Positions 1 to 9,828 of a DNA stretch of 64,000 bases are shown in pieces. The stretch covers positions 1-64,000 of the forward strand of contig JAQNDB010000558.1 of the NCBI GenBank assembly GCA_029204045.2, in the 5' to 3' direction. This stretch comes from Tillandsia leiboldiana. Taxonomy: Eukaryota; Streptophyta; Magnoliopsida; Poales; Bromeliaceae. Position numbers and translations under genes: made by a program. The stretch's first letter is position 1, and each line of letters begins with the position of its first letter. The notes below the pieces were generated by a model, which did no database searches, was not told the DNA's origin, and saw only the letters and a list, made by a program, of their open reading frames with translations.

Positions 1-890
1 GGGCCCTGCCGCCCGCGTGGCCTTGTGCCGTTGCTGTGGCTCTGCCGCTCCACGCTCGCTCTCGCTTGCACCCCTGCGGGGCCCTGCGCGCCACGCCGTC
101 GTCGCTGTTGCGCAGCCGCCCTCGGGCTTTGTGCCACGCGGGGCTCTGCCCACTGTCGCGCCGCCCCCACTAGGCTTTGTGCCCTCGCGGGGCCCTGCCG
201 CCGTGCCGCTGTCGCGCCGCGCGGGGGCTGCGTGCCGCCACGCCGCTGTTGCGCCGCCCGCTTGGCTTTGTGCGCGCGTGGGGCCTTCTGCGCTGTCGCT
301 CGCCCCGCGCGGGGCTTCTGCTTCTGCCCGCGCGGTGCCCTGCCGTCGCCGCTGTTGTGCCCGCCCGCGTGGCTTTTTGCCTCGCGGGGCTTGCGCCCCG
401 GCGGGGCCTGCCACCCGACGCCGCTCTGATTGCGTCGCCCTCGTGGCTTTTTTCCACGTGGGGCTCTATGCCGTGTAGCGCCGCCCTCCGCGGGGCTTTG
501 TACCCGTGGCGGGCCCTGCGGCCACGCACAAAGCCACGCGGGCTTTGCCGCTGTCGCGCCGCCCGCGCGGGGATTGTGCCCTCGCGGTTTGCCCTGCCGC
601 CGCCCGCTGTCGCGCCGCCCGCGTGGCTTTGTGCGGCGCGGGGCTCTGCCGCTGCCGCGCCGCGCCCGCGTGGGGCTTGTTCCCGCGCGCGGCGCCCTGC
701 CGCCGCCGCCGCTGCCTCGCCGCGCCCGCGCGGGGCTTGTGCCCGCGCGGGGCCCTGCCGCCGCCGCCGCTGTTGCGCTGCCCGCGTGGCTTTGTGCCGT
801 GCGGGGCTCTGCCGCTGTCGCGCCGCCCGCGCGGGGCTTGCCGTCGCCGCCGTCGCTCGGCCTTTTCGTTTTTCCGCCGCGTGCTTTCGT
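1..890. repeat. GC-rich tandem array in LTR C1
   Basis: Imperfect repetition of a unit of roughly 50-60 bases built around CCGCCCGCG, TGGCTTTGTGCC and GCGGGGCTCTGCCGC. Several frames on both strands stay open and read as Ala/Arg/Pro/Cys-rich peptides, which is expected for this composition. Equivalent arrays occur in the other gypsy LTRs of the window. Confidence 0.75.
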
Positions 891-1274
891 GTCTCGACTA
901 TCGCTTAATTACGGTTGAGTCGTTCGTGTGTGGCGTCTTCGCTATCTTGGTCTTAATGGTTTTTTCTGGGGACTTCGTAGGCGGGGTGTCGTTCGGGGGG
1001 AGGGCTGTGAGTCAACTACAGGCGTTCCGACCAAGCGCTGTCAGGTGGTACTCTCCTCTGTCACTTCAGGAATATGATAAAATAAATTATGTTTTAGCAT
1101 GAATAAAGCAACACCAATTTTATGATCGTGTCTAACCCTGTTTTACATAAGCATATTATTAATAATATCTCTAACGACTGTGGGTCGCCCTGGTTTATGA
1201 TACACACACATATCACATTATGAGCCCAAGGTTTGCTTGCACGCACACCGGCGGTTTTGACCACCGCACTGGTG
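1..1274 (+). mobile_element. Left part of Tekay-like LTR C1 (split by Copia-1)
   Basis: This is the left remainder of a gypsy-type LTR whose 5' end lies outside the window. The right part resumes at 11741. It contains a GC-rich array (1 to about 890), then an AT-richer segment. The final ~45 bases match a box also found at 14705-14790 in LTR C2 and, in reverse orientation, at 52855-52930 in the LTR of gypsy element A. That assigns it to the same Tekay-like LTR group. No coding sequence is supported; the long open frames are a product of GC-rich composition. Confidence 0.65.
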
Positions 1275-1279
1275 TATTT
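1275..1279. repeat. Target-site duplication TATTT, left copy
   Basis: TATTT here is repeated at 11736-11740 just after the 3' LTR of Copia-1. The uninterrupted paralogue in LTR C2 (14738-14752) fits a 5-bp duplication. The last T can equally be the first base of the LTR, so the boundary is uncertain by one base. Confidence 0.7.
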
Positions 1280-1505
1280 GTTAAGGAATTTGTGTTGCCG
1301 TATTTCGTGAAATTGATTAAGTCTTGAAGATTGAAGATGAAGAAGTTTGGATCATATACCTCAATCTCAAGAAAGAAGAATTCAAAAGGATTAGGTACGT
1401 TTAACTAAATATTTTTGGTGATCCGAATACTTCTTATAGTGTAGAAACACTTGGATGAATTTTTAATTGCATAAAAATCAAAAACTGGACATACTACATG
1501 TTCAG

Positions 1506-1733
1506 AGTCCGGACCTGACATTACAGTCCGGACCCCGAACATAGGATAGTTCATGCGCAATTCCAGTCCGGACCTTGGTCACTTCAGTCCGGACCCTGAA
1601 CGTGGAATTTGCAGGAATTGCATGAACAGTCCGGACCGTGGAAATTACAGTCCGGACCCCGAAGGTATGTTTTTCTGGAAAAAGTTGTGTTTCGCTACGA
1701 CAGTCCGGACCGCCATAATTCCAGTCCGGACCG
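1506..1733. promoter_or_regulatory. Eight GTCCGGAC palindromes in the Copia-1 U3
   Basis: The 8-bp palindrome GTCCGGAC, usually as CAGTCCGGACC, occurs eight times in about 230 bp and ends about 65 bp upstream of the TATA box. The 3' LTR carries the same eight sites with one mutated. Copia-2 has GATCCGGATC-type palindromes at the matching place. The position suggests enhancer or repressor sites; the binding factor is unknown. Confidence 0.7.
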
Positions 1734-1798
1734 TCGTCCTGTAAAATCCCAGAAAAGGTTAGTTTTTGATTCTTATCCTCTTCCAACAGTTTCTAACC

Positions 1799-1806
1799 TA
1801 TAAATA
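1799..1806 (+). promoter_or_regulatory. Copia-1 5' LTR TATA box
   Basis: TATAAATA lies just after the palindrome cluster and is followed by a leader of several hundred bases. The equivalent in Copia-2 is TATAAATAG on the minus strand at 45401-45410. Confidence 0.65.
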
Positions 1807-2538
1807 AACCCTACGATTCATTTTTAGGGTAATCCAAAATACGGTCAAAATGAGAAATCCACATATAGAGAAGAAAGGAAATAACTAGATTTAATTCTAT
1901 GTTTCTTCATCTATATTGATTAATTTGATTCTAGGTTTTCATACTCAGATTTTGAGTAGAATCAAATTAATGAATACTTAGATGGTATTTCCGATCTATC
2001 TTTGATCTAAGTATTCGGCGGATCATCACCACCCAAAAACAACGATTTTACCAAAATCGGCGCGTGGACTCGCGTGGCCTTGTGGATTCAAGGTGCAACC
2101 GCTCTCGTGGATTCGGAGCGAGGTACGTTCGTGGATTCGAGACGTGCTACTGGGTGAAGACCGTGGATTCGGTCGGACGTCGTGGATTCGACGTTGGACG
2201 CCGTGGATTCGGCGTTGGACGCAAATCGTGGATTCGAGGAGCGTTGCGGAGCGAGCGGAGAAGATCTACTAGGAGCGTATGGAAAAGGTTGAGTCGTAAG
2301 TGAGTACGGTATATCACCTTGTACGTGTTTTAATTCTAGTGGATTTCGCCGTGTTATCGGTCCCGTGGTTTTTTACTCCGGTTTGGAGTTTTCCACGTAA
2401 AAATCGTGCGTGTTATTTTTCATTTCCACATTGGGTTTTATTGCGCAACGATTTTTGAGTGTTTACGGTTTACACCTATTCACCCCCCCTCTAGGTGTTT
2501 TTTCCCTATTTAGATCCAATTAATCATAACCCAACAAG

Positions 2539-2550
2539 TGGTATCAGAGC
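2539..2550 (+). other. Copia-1 primer binding site (tRNA-Met type)
   Basis: TGGTATCAGAGC starts two bases after the end of the 5' LTR. It is the common plant LTR-retrotransposon PBS complementary to the 3' end of initiator tRNA-Met. Confidence 0.92.
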
Positions 2551-2569
2551 GGGAATAGGGTTGTAAACA

Positions 2570-2935
2570 ATGGTTGAAGGTGGAAACATCAACAGACCCC
2601 CGTTCTTCGATGGAACAAATTATGCCTACTGGAAAGTACGGATGAAAGCCTTTTTAATTTCCATCGACGAACGGGTGTGGCAATCAATCGAGTTAGGATG
2701 GTCTAATCCAACTGAAATTATTGCTGATGTTCGCACCATCAAACCTAGGTCGAAATGGACCAAGGAAGAGGTTGATGTATCTTCTTATAATGGCAAAGGA
2801 ATTAACGCTTTATTTAATGCCTTGTCACAAACGGAATTCTCTCGCGTCTCGGCATGTGAGACTGCGAAAGAAATCTGGGATGTTCTTCAAGTTACACATG
2901 AGGGAACCAACCTTGTGAAGATTCAAAAACTGTAA
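2570..2935 (+). pseudogene. gag: Copia-1 gag, N-terminal part, ends in nonsense codon
   Basis: The frame opens with an ATG 20 bases after the PBS and reads MVEGGNINRPPFFDGTNYAY, followed by a W..RM motif, typical of the copia Gag N-terminus. It stops at TAA (2933-2935) after VKIQKL. The same frame then continues with recognisable Gag sequence (MLTSIFDSIF, then FTDYYTRLQDIVN) to about 3025, so the stop is a point nonsense mutation. A frameshift near 3025-3035 moves the rest of gag to another frame. Gag forms the cytoplasmic virus-like particle; this copy cannot give a full-length one. Confidence 0.88.
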
Positions 2936-3033
2936 ATGCTTACGAGCATATTTGACTCTATTTTTTTGGCAGAAAATGAATCATTCACAGACTACTATAC
3001 ACGATTGCAAGACATCGTGAATCATGTGCTAAC

Positions 3034-4779
3034 TTGGGAGAGAAAATTCCAGAATTTAAAATTGTAAGAAAGATTCTAAGAACTCTTCCTGAAAGATTTC
3101 GTTCCAAGGTTACGGCCATTGAAACTATTAAACACCCAGACGAAATCCGTGTAGAAGAATTAGTTGGTTCTTTACAAACTTATGAAATGACATTTCCTAC
3201 TAACTATTTTTCGGGAAAGGCATCCTCTTCTAAGTCTTCAGGTTTTGCGTTGAAAACAACAAAAGAAGAAGACGCGGATTCATCCTCCTCAGACGACGAC
3301 GAGAACCTATCTATGGAGGACTTTGAGAAGCAGCTTGCTCTCTTGACAAGAAAGTTTCGCCGAAACTTTCGAAGGGGTAATTCAAGTAAAACTCCATCCT
3401 TCGGAAAGTGGAAGAAAGGCAAAGGTTTTTCAAGCCAAAAGTCAAGAAAGCAAGAAAGTTTTTCAAAGGATAAGAAAAGCTCAGAGGGACAAGTCCAATG
3501 CTTCAAGTGCCGAGGGTACGGCCATATCTCAACGGAGTGTCCAAATAAGAATCCGTCAAAGAAGAAAGCGATGCAAGCCGTCACTTGGGATGACACCTCA
3601 ACGTCAAATGAGTCATCTTCAAGTGATGAAGAGAATAACGCAACGGCGTTCCACGCGTCCACATCTTCACCCTTCATGTGCTTAATGGCAAGTACATCCG
3701 ATTCATTGTCCAACTCCTCCCAGGTTGAAAAAACTGCAACGGACGACGAATCGAGTAACTCTGAAGGTGAAGATTTTGCTCTAGCCTACTATAAACTTTT
3801 GAGGGATTCAAAGAAACTGGCTAAGCAAAACAAGGGGTTGAGAGAGAGATTGCAGGATCTCGAAGAAGAAGTAAAAAGGGCAACTTCTCTCTCGACCGGT
3901 CTTGAAGTGGAAAGGGATAACCTGATAAAAGCAAATGCTTCACTTCAAGAGAAAAATGAGCATTTTGAGAAGGAACATGTAAAAATGATTGATAAAGCTG
4001 GTTACTTCTTGAAGCTCTATACCGAGGCCCGACAGGAGAAAATGGAAATGACGAAGACCATTTTCCAACTAAAAGATGATTTAAAGCGTTTTTCTTCTGG
4101 AAGGAGCAAGTTGGATAAGATGCTTGGTCTTGGTCAAACAAACCGATTCGGCCTCGGATACACTCAAACTGGCGACAGTCCTAGTTCGAGTGGAACAGTT
4201 TTTGTGCCCCAGTCGGTAACTCCTCCTCCGACGACGGAAATCACTGTATACAACGACAACAACCCTACCTCACCCTCTTCGGGATCGTCAAGAACAAAGG
4301 TATGTTTTCGTTGTGGTTATGCAGGGCACATTAGAAGAAATTGCAAGATGGGAGCAAAACGATCAACTCAAGCGTCTCTTGCAATAACTACCAAAAAGAC
4401 GATTCCCCGGAAATCAAAAGAAAATTTTTCAAAGGAAAGGAGCCTTGGTAGTTCACCTCGCAAGACGATGTCAAGCAATGAATCAAACAAGACGCTTTCA
4501 CCAAGGAGAATAACTTCACGAACATTACCGACGCAGTCCAAAAAGGTTTGGGTGCGCAAAGGTGAAATCTTCCCTTGTCTTGTTGTTCATACTTCTTTAC
4601 ATGCTTGTGACAACTCGTCTTGGTATCTGGATAGTGGGTGTTCCCGTCACATGACCGGTGACAAAAACTGTTTTCAAACTTTAGAGAAAATCTCCGGAGG
4701 ACATGTTGTTTTCGGAGACGGTCGTTCTTCTAAAATTGTTGGAAAAGGAACAATCGCTATTCCAGAAGGCCCGTTTTGA
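3034..4779 (+). pseudogene. gag-pol: Copia-1 gag C-terminal part plus protease
   Basis: This frame continues gag (GEKIPEFKIVRKIL) after the frameshift near 3030; the apparent start is a TTG inside gag, not a real initiator. In order it holds an acidic/serine-rich linker, a CCHC knuckle (CFKCRGYGHISTEC, ~residues 156-169), a predicted coiled coil (~260-345), a second CCHC knuckle (CFRCGYAGHIRRNC), a basic Ser/Lys-rich segment, and the aspartic protease motif LDSGCSRHM with the catalytic Asp codon at 4630-4632. A long Gag with two knuckles and a coiled coil fits Sireviruses. The frame ends at TGA (4777-4779) because of a small indel. The next frame overlaps and continues pol. Confidence 0.88.
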
Positions 4780-6821
4780 ACAATGTTTTATTTGTTGAAG
4801 GCCTAAAGACTAACCTCATTAGTATAAGTCAACTTTGTGACAATGGTTTCTCAGTTAATTTTTCTTCTGTAGAATGTATTGTAACTGATAAGGACCATGT
4901 ATTCTTTTTGAAAGGGGTTAGATCTCAAAATAATTGCTATGTTGTTTCAAACAAAATTTCTGAAAAATGTAACCTAGTTTCTTTGGATAATGAAACTCTT
5001 TGGCATGAAAGGCTAGGTCACATAAATTTTAAAGAACTAGCAAGGATTTCAAATAAAGACGTGGTTAAGGGGGTTCCTAAACTTTCATTTAAGAAAAACA
5101 TTGTGTGTGGTGGTTGTCAAAAGGGAAAACAATCAAGGGCTGCACACAAGAACTTGAACCACGTTGGTACCAATCGGCCCTTGGAATTACTGCACATGGA
5201 TTTAATGGGGCCGACTCGTCAACCATCTTTGGGAGGTAAATGGTATATTTTTCTTTTGGTTGATGATTTCTCTAGGTATTCATGGGTAACATTTTTAAAA
5301 GAGAAAGCGGATACTTTCGACTCTTTTCATGAGATTTGTCATCGTATTATGATTGAAAGAAATGAAAAGATCGTTCGTGTTCGAAGTGATAGAGGTGGAG
5401 AATTCATTAATTCTAAATTCATTGATTTTTGCACTTCCACTGGCATAAAACATGAATTCTCAGCACCCTATACACCTCAGCAGAATGGTGTAGTCGAGCG
5501 CAAAAACAGGGTTGTTCAAGAGATGGCGCGTGTGATGCTTCATAGCCGGAATTTACCGTTATATTTTTGGGCTGAAGCTGTGAACACCGCCGTCTATGTA
5601 ATTAATCGAGTGTATTTGCGCCCGGGAACTTTAAATACACCATATGAGCTGTGGTTTTGTAGAAAACCAAATATCAAATATTTTCGTATCTTTGGGAGTC
5701 GTTGTTACATTTTACGTGACCGCGAAAATCTTGGAAAATTTGACTCTCGAAGTGACGAAGGGATTTTCATGGGTTATTCTACAAACAGTAGAGCATATCG
5801 GGTATTTAACTTGGAATCTAAAACGATGGTAGAATCTATAAATGTTAAAGTAGATGAAGCTTTTCACTTTGCATCTGATAAATCTACCCCTGATATGTCT
5901 CTAGATGATGATTCTCCTGCAAATGCATCTTCTCATAATAATTCTTCCGATAATGTTGATGCATCTAATGGTTCTTCAAGTTTATCTGATGTGCAGGAAT
6001 TATCACATGTACCTCCGAGTACTCCGTTACCTCAAACGTTACGCATCTCCAAGGATCATCCAGAATCTAACATTATTGGAGACCCACACGAAGGAGTCAG
6101 GACTCGGAGACAGTTGATTTGTGGAGTCGCTTGTTACGTCTCCATGATCGAGCCAAAGAACATCGATGAAGCTCTTCAGGATGACTACTGGATTGAAGCA
6201 ATGCAGGAAGAGCTCCATCAGTTCGAACGAAACAAAGTCTGGGAATTAACGAAGCCTCCAAAGCAACACAACGTGATTGGTACTAAATGGATTTTCAAGA
6301 ATAAGAAAAACGAGGATGGTACCATCATCAGGAACAAAGCACGTCTAGTTGCTCAAGGCTATTCTCAAATTGAAGGTATAGACTTTGATGAAACGTTCGC
6401 CCCGGTAGCTAGACTCGAGTCAATTCGTATTTTATTCGCTATTGCTTGTCATTTTAAAATAAAACTCTTTCAAATGGACGTTAAGAGCGCGTTTTTAAAT
6501 GGGTTTTTAAACGAGGAAGTTTATGTGGCTCAACCGAAAGGTTTTGTAGACTATAAACAACCTAACCATGTTTTTCGTTTGAAAAAGGCTCTTTACGGTC
6601 TAAAACAAGCACCGCGAGCGTGGTACGAAAGGTTGACAAAGCACCTATTAGAAAAGGGCTATACTCGAGGGGGAGCTGACCGGACTCTCTTTGTGAAGCA
6701 TTATCAGGATAACTTCATTGTGGCACAAATCTATGTCGATGACATTGTATTTGGGGCAACAAGAGATAATGATGCTTCTAAATTCGCGAAACCATGGAAA
6801 GCGAATTTGAGATGTCCATGA
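4776..6821 (+). pseudogene. pol: Copia-1 pol: integrase and reverse transcriptase
   Basis: Starts with the end of protease (NNVLFVEGLKTNLISISQLC). The integrase zinc-binding HHCC domain follows (LWHERLGHINF ... CGGCQKGK, ~residues 75-117). The integrase core has the catalytic acidic residues in HMDLMGPTR, VRSDRGGEF and the QNGVVERKNR box. The RT begins with the usual Copia segment (WIEAMQEELHQFERNKVWEL), followed by KARLVAQGYSQ, FQMDVKSAFLNG, LYGLKQAPRAWYERL and the YVDD active site (about 6732-6743). The frame goes wrong near 6790, where a small deletion after SKFA shifts into SKFAKPWKANLRCP and a stop. The remainder of pol is in the next entry. Confidence 0.92.
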
Positions 6822-7678
6822 TGGGCGAACTGACTTACTTCCTTGGATTGCAAGTGAGACAAAATGAAGAAGGCATTCATCTGTGTCAATCCAAGTATGC
6901 ACTGGAGTTGGTCAAGAAGTTTGATTTAGAAAATTCTAAAGATTTTCCAACTCCAATGGGAACTAGCAACAAGGGATTAGGAAGTGAATCTCTTAGTGAG
7001 AATGTAGACGAGAAGCTTTATCGCAGCATGATTGGAAGTCTACTTTACCTCACGGCTAGTCGCCCGGACATATCCTTTAGTGTTGGGATTTGCGCGAGAT
7101 ATCAATCAGCACCAAAGGAGGATCACCTGAAAGCGGTGAAAAGGATCATCCGGTATGTCAAAGGAACCGTAAATTTCGGAATTTGGTATCCTATGGGAAC
7201 AAGTCTTGACATTGTAGGATATTCAGATGCCGATTGGGCAGGATCTGTGGATGATCGGAAAAGTACGAGTGGTGCATGTTTTTATCTTGGCCATTGCCTT
7301 GTTGCATGGCATAGTAAAAAGCAAAACTGCATTGCACTCTCGACTGCCGAAGCGGAATATATTTCAGCGGGTAGTTGTTCAACCCAACTCATTTGGATGA
7401 AAAGTGTGTTGAGCGACTTCCGGATTTCAGCAACTTCGGTAACCATTCTTTGTGACAACACAAGTGCTATAAACATTTCCAAAAACCCTGTGTTGCACTC
7501 AAGAACAAAACACATTGAACTTAGATATCATTTTCTAAGAGAGCTAGTTGAATCAAATATTCTTCAACTTTCCTACATTTCAACTGAGGATCAATTAGCT
7601 GACATTTTAACAAAACCTTTGGATCAAAAACGATTTATTCATTTGCGTAAGGCAATTGGAATGCTTTCCTTGAAATAA
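6794..7678 (+). pseudogene. pol: Copia-1 pol: RT C-terminus and RNase H
   Basis: Continues pol in a new frame with ESEFEMSMMGELTYFLGLQV, then YRSMIGSLLYLTASRPDI (RT thumb/connection). The RNase H domain has GYSDADWAGS and, later, ALSTAEAEYIS and CDNTSAI carrying its conserved acidic residues. It ends near LADILTKPL, the normal C-terminus of Copia pol. The matching segment of Copia-2 (48996 to about 49890, minus) is nearly identical in protein sequence and in frame with the rest of its pol, which shows that the shift at about 6790 is a lesion. Confidence 0.92.
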
Positions 7679-8600
7679 TCTCTTTTTGAAACCAATGCTT
7701 AGGTTAGGTTTTGTTTTTGTGTTTTTGTTCATTATCTATGCTTGTACATAGAACATAAATTGAGCATTAGTTATATTGACTTTAACTGCATCCTTTATAT
7801 ATTTAGAAATTTATTATGCTTTGATATCATAATAATTCATTTGATGCAATGATCATTTATGTCAATTAAGTCATCTTTGTTTTGATCAAAGTCAATTTCT
7901 CTCTCAAATGATCTCTTGGTTTAGTTTTTATCTTATTTGACAATTGAGTCAAGTATGAAATCGAGATCAATTTTTGGTTGAATACTTTATATTTTAAATA
8001 ATTGATAGCCAATTGAGGGGGAGTTAATGAAAATTGTTATGCTCAAAAGATGTGGAAAGAGTTACATCCCAATGAGGAGTGTGAAAACTACCACCACATG
8101 GAGGAAAGAGCTACCACCTCGGTCGTCCGAGTACTGTGTGCAGCTACCACATGTATACCAAGCATGGTTTTTCAAGTTGATTAGATAAAATGCTTGTTGA
8201 AATACTTGACTCTGTCAAATTTCAAGGTTGGTATAAGGTGGGATTTTTAATGAAAGATGCTCAAAGAGCCACTCTCTTCAACAGATTGACTAGATACATT
8301 ATCTAACATATTTGGGATTTCAAACATCTATTGATCTTGGTATTTCATTTTCTTTACCAAATTGATGATTTGATAAAGGCATTACTCATAAGATCATGTT
8401 AGATGTGATTGAAGTTGTTCAACTTTAAGGGATTTAATTTTTATAAATTTTCGTTTCATTAGTTGGATATTTTGATAGATTTTGCATAATCTATTTCTAG
8501 TTATATGAAACGATGATTTTCATTTAAAGTTGATACACAAAAGTGCTTACAATCATTCTTTTCTGGATTTTTCTGGAATTTTTCTGAATTTTTCTGAAGA
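7679..8600 (+). other. Copia-1 non-coding region after pol, with conserved block and PPT-like tract
   Basis: No gene. A purine tract (TGAGGGGGAG, 8015-8023) resembles the PPT and has a counterpart in Copia-2 at 48649-48658. The next ~130 bases (8041-8168) are almost identical to the reverse complement of 48490-48625 in Copia-2, with about two differences by eye. Similarity continues more loosely to about 8340. The block contains short near-palindromes (CCACCACATGG, CTCGGTCGTCCGAG). Confidence 0.7.
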
Positions 8601-8608
8601 AAAAGTTG

Positions 8609-8722
8609 GAGCCGGTCCGGACTGGACAAGCCGATCCGGACCCCGAACGCAGGTATTCCTGCGGGTAAGCCGATCCGGACTGGGTTCTTGAGGCAGTCCG
8701 GACCGCGGCTAGGGTTTTATAT
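8609..8722 (+). promoter_or_regulatory. Putative internal promoter of the Copia-1 third ORF
   Basis: Four TCCGGA palindromes lie at about 8614, 8633, 8672 and 8694. Two are of the GTCCGGAC type of this element's LTR and two are hybrids reading GATCCGGACT or GATCCGGACC. They are followed at about 8715-8722 by the TATA-like TTTTATATAG. The downstream leader has no ATG before a GTGAGT donor. Copia-2 has four GATCCGGATC palindromes at the matching place (47964-48058). Layout copies that of the LTR: palindromes, TATA, leader. Promoter activity is inferred. Confidence 0.55.
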
Positions 8723-8839
8723 AGAACAAAAGGGTTTTGATTTCTTTTACTTCAATCTTTTGTTTCTGAGTCTCCAGACCTTCTCTCTCTAGAAAACAAT
8801 CGTCTTGGAGCCTTCCCAACCCATCTTCTTCGATTCAAA

Positions 8840-9222
8840 GTGAGTTCTTATGATCAAAATCTCGGTTTTTCACTGTTTTTCATCTTTTTGCTCAAAACGT
8901 GATGGCAATCTTGTATCTTTTTCGTTTGAGATTGGTTTTTGATCAAATTTCTTTTGAAATAAGAACTCTGGGTAGATTAGTTTTGATTATATGCTAGGTA
9001 TTCTCTTGATTAACGGATTTTTAGGCTTCGATTTCTGAAAATTCGGTTTTAGGGCATATAATGAGAATTTTTGAAAATCATGGGATTGATCTATTTTTAA
9101 AATTCTTTTTGCAAAACTAATTTGATTCCTAGTCTCTCTACACGATAATGATTGTTTGGGTACAATTTTTTCAATTTTTGAAAATAAACATTTTTTTTCG
9201 TGTTCTTGAGGTTTGCTCACAG
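8840..9222 (+). other. Putative 5'-leader intron of the Copia-1 third ORF
   Basis: The donor TTCAAA|GTGAGT is at 8840 and the acceptor TTTGCTCACAG| ends at 9222, giving 383 bp of AT-rich DNA. Removing it joins an ATG-free leader to a short second exon whose first ATG is that of the third ORF (9255). Copia-2 has a 384-bp counterpart (47446-47829) with a GTAAGT donor and a CACAG acceptor. Splicing is predicted, not shown. Confidence 0.55.
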
Positions 9223-9254
9223 GTTTTTCTATAACCTGAGCACGAGTAGCAAAA

Positions 9255-9828
9255 ATGGCTTTTGCTTGGATTATTGCACTCATTGTAGCAATGGTGGGAA
9301 CGAGAGCATCTGTTAAAAGGGAACAAGCTGAACCAAGTCAAGAGGAAACGAAGAATGTTCTTCAAAATGGTTCAGAATCAGAAGACGAAGAAGATTGGGA
9401 CACATTTTGTGAAGAAGTACAACAAATGGTTGATGACGAAGATAGATTCTATCTAAAGCAAAAGAAGCAGATGAAGTCTTCCTCAAAAACCAAGCAGCAC
9501 ACAAGGAGCAAGAATTCAGGGGCAGAGGAATTCAGATCAATGAACCCCTCGCCAGAGCACGCTCTCTGCCTAAAGAATCCCCTTGTAAAGAAGGTCAAAA
9601 TATACTTTCAGCATCCACGCAATCCCCTTCTACCTCCAAGAGAAACATCACAAAAGCTGCTATAGTATCTATGCAACAAGAACAGCGGAAAATGGCTGAA
9701 GAACAAGAAAGAATGTCGGCTGACATTCACAAGATGAAACAAAATTGTTCCAACCGTCAAGGATGCTTAAAGGGATTTTGAACAAATTGGAGTGCAGTAG
9801 CTCTGAGGATTCTGAGTCCGACAACTGA
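9255..9828 (+). pseudogene. Copia-1 third ORF (Sirevirus accessory/env-position gene), frameshifted
   Basis: Opens with MAFAWIIALIVAMVG, a hydrophobic N-terminal segment that could be a signal anchor. An acidic stretch follows (SESEDEEDWDTF), then a basic Lys/Ser-rich patch, and a Glu/Gln/Lys-rich C-terminus likely to form a coiled coil (MQQEQRKMAEEQERMSADI). The first frame runs to a stop at 9665. Homology to the intact 198-aa Copia-2 protein (46820-47416) then continues in other frames to a TGA at 9826-9828 (ECSSSEDSESDN), so there are about two frameshifts. I know no family for it. In Sireviruses this place is occupied by an env-like ORF, but this one is much shorter than SIRE1 env, so a membrane, regulatory or packaging role all remain open. 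Confidence 0.7.

Larger units (their letters stand above)
1279..2536 (+). repeat. Copia-1 5' LTR
   Basis: Begins TGTTAAGG and ends CCCAACA, and matches 10479-11735 along its whole length. U3 holds eight GTCCGGAC palindromes (about 1506-1733) followed by the TATA box TATAAATA at about 1799. The leader downstream holds about seven copies of CGTGGATTCG (2060-2245). The frame through them is open but has no ATG. Confidence 0.93.

Noticed and set aside
17..1102. Long open frames (130-240 codons) in the GC-rich DNA on both strands
   Set aside because: At least three frames are open at once, all Ala/Arg/Pro/Cys-rich with no domain. This is what GC-rich tandem repeats give. The same applies to 12450-13480, 40687-42430, 53209-54080, 60253-61097 and 63038-63997.
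2064..2303. 79-codon frame in the Sirevirus LTR leader, similar in three LTR copies
   Set aside because: It has no ATG and consists mainly of CGTGGATTCG leader repeats read as Arg-Gly-Phe. Conservation is explained by the DNA repeat.
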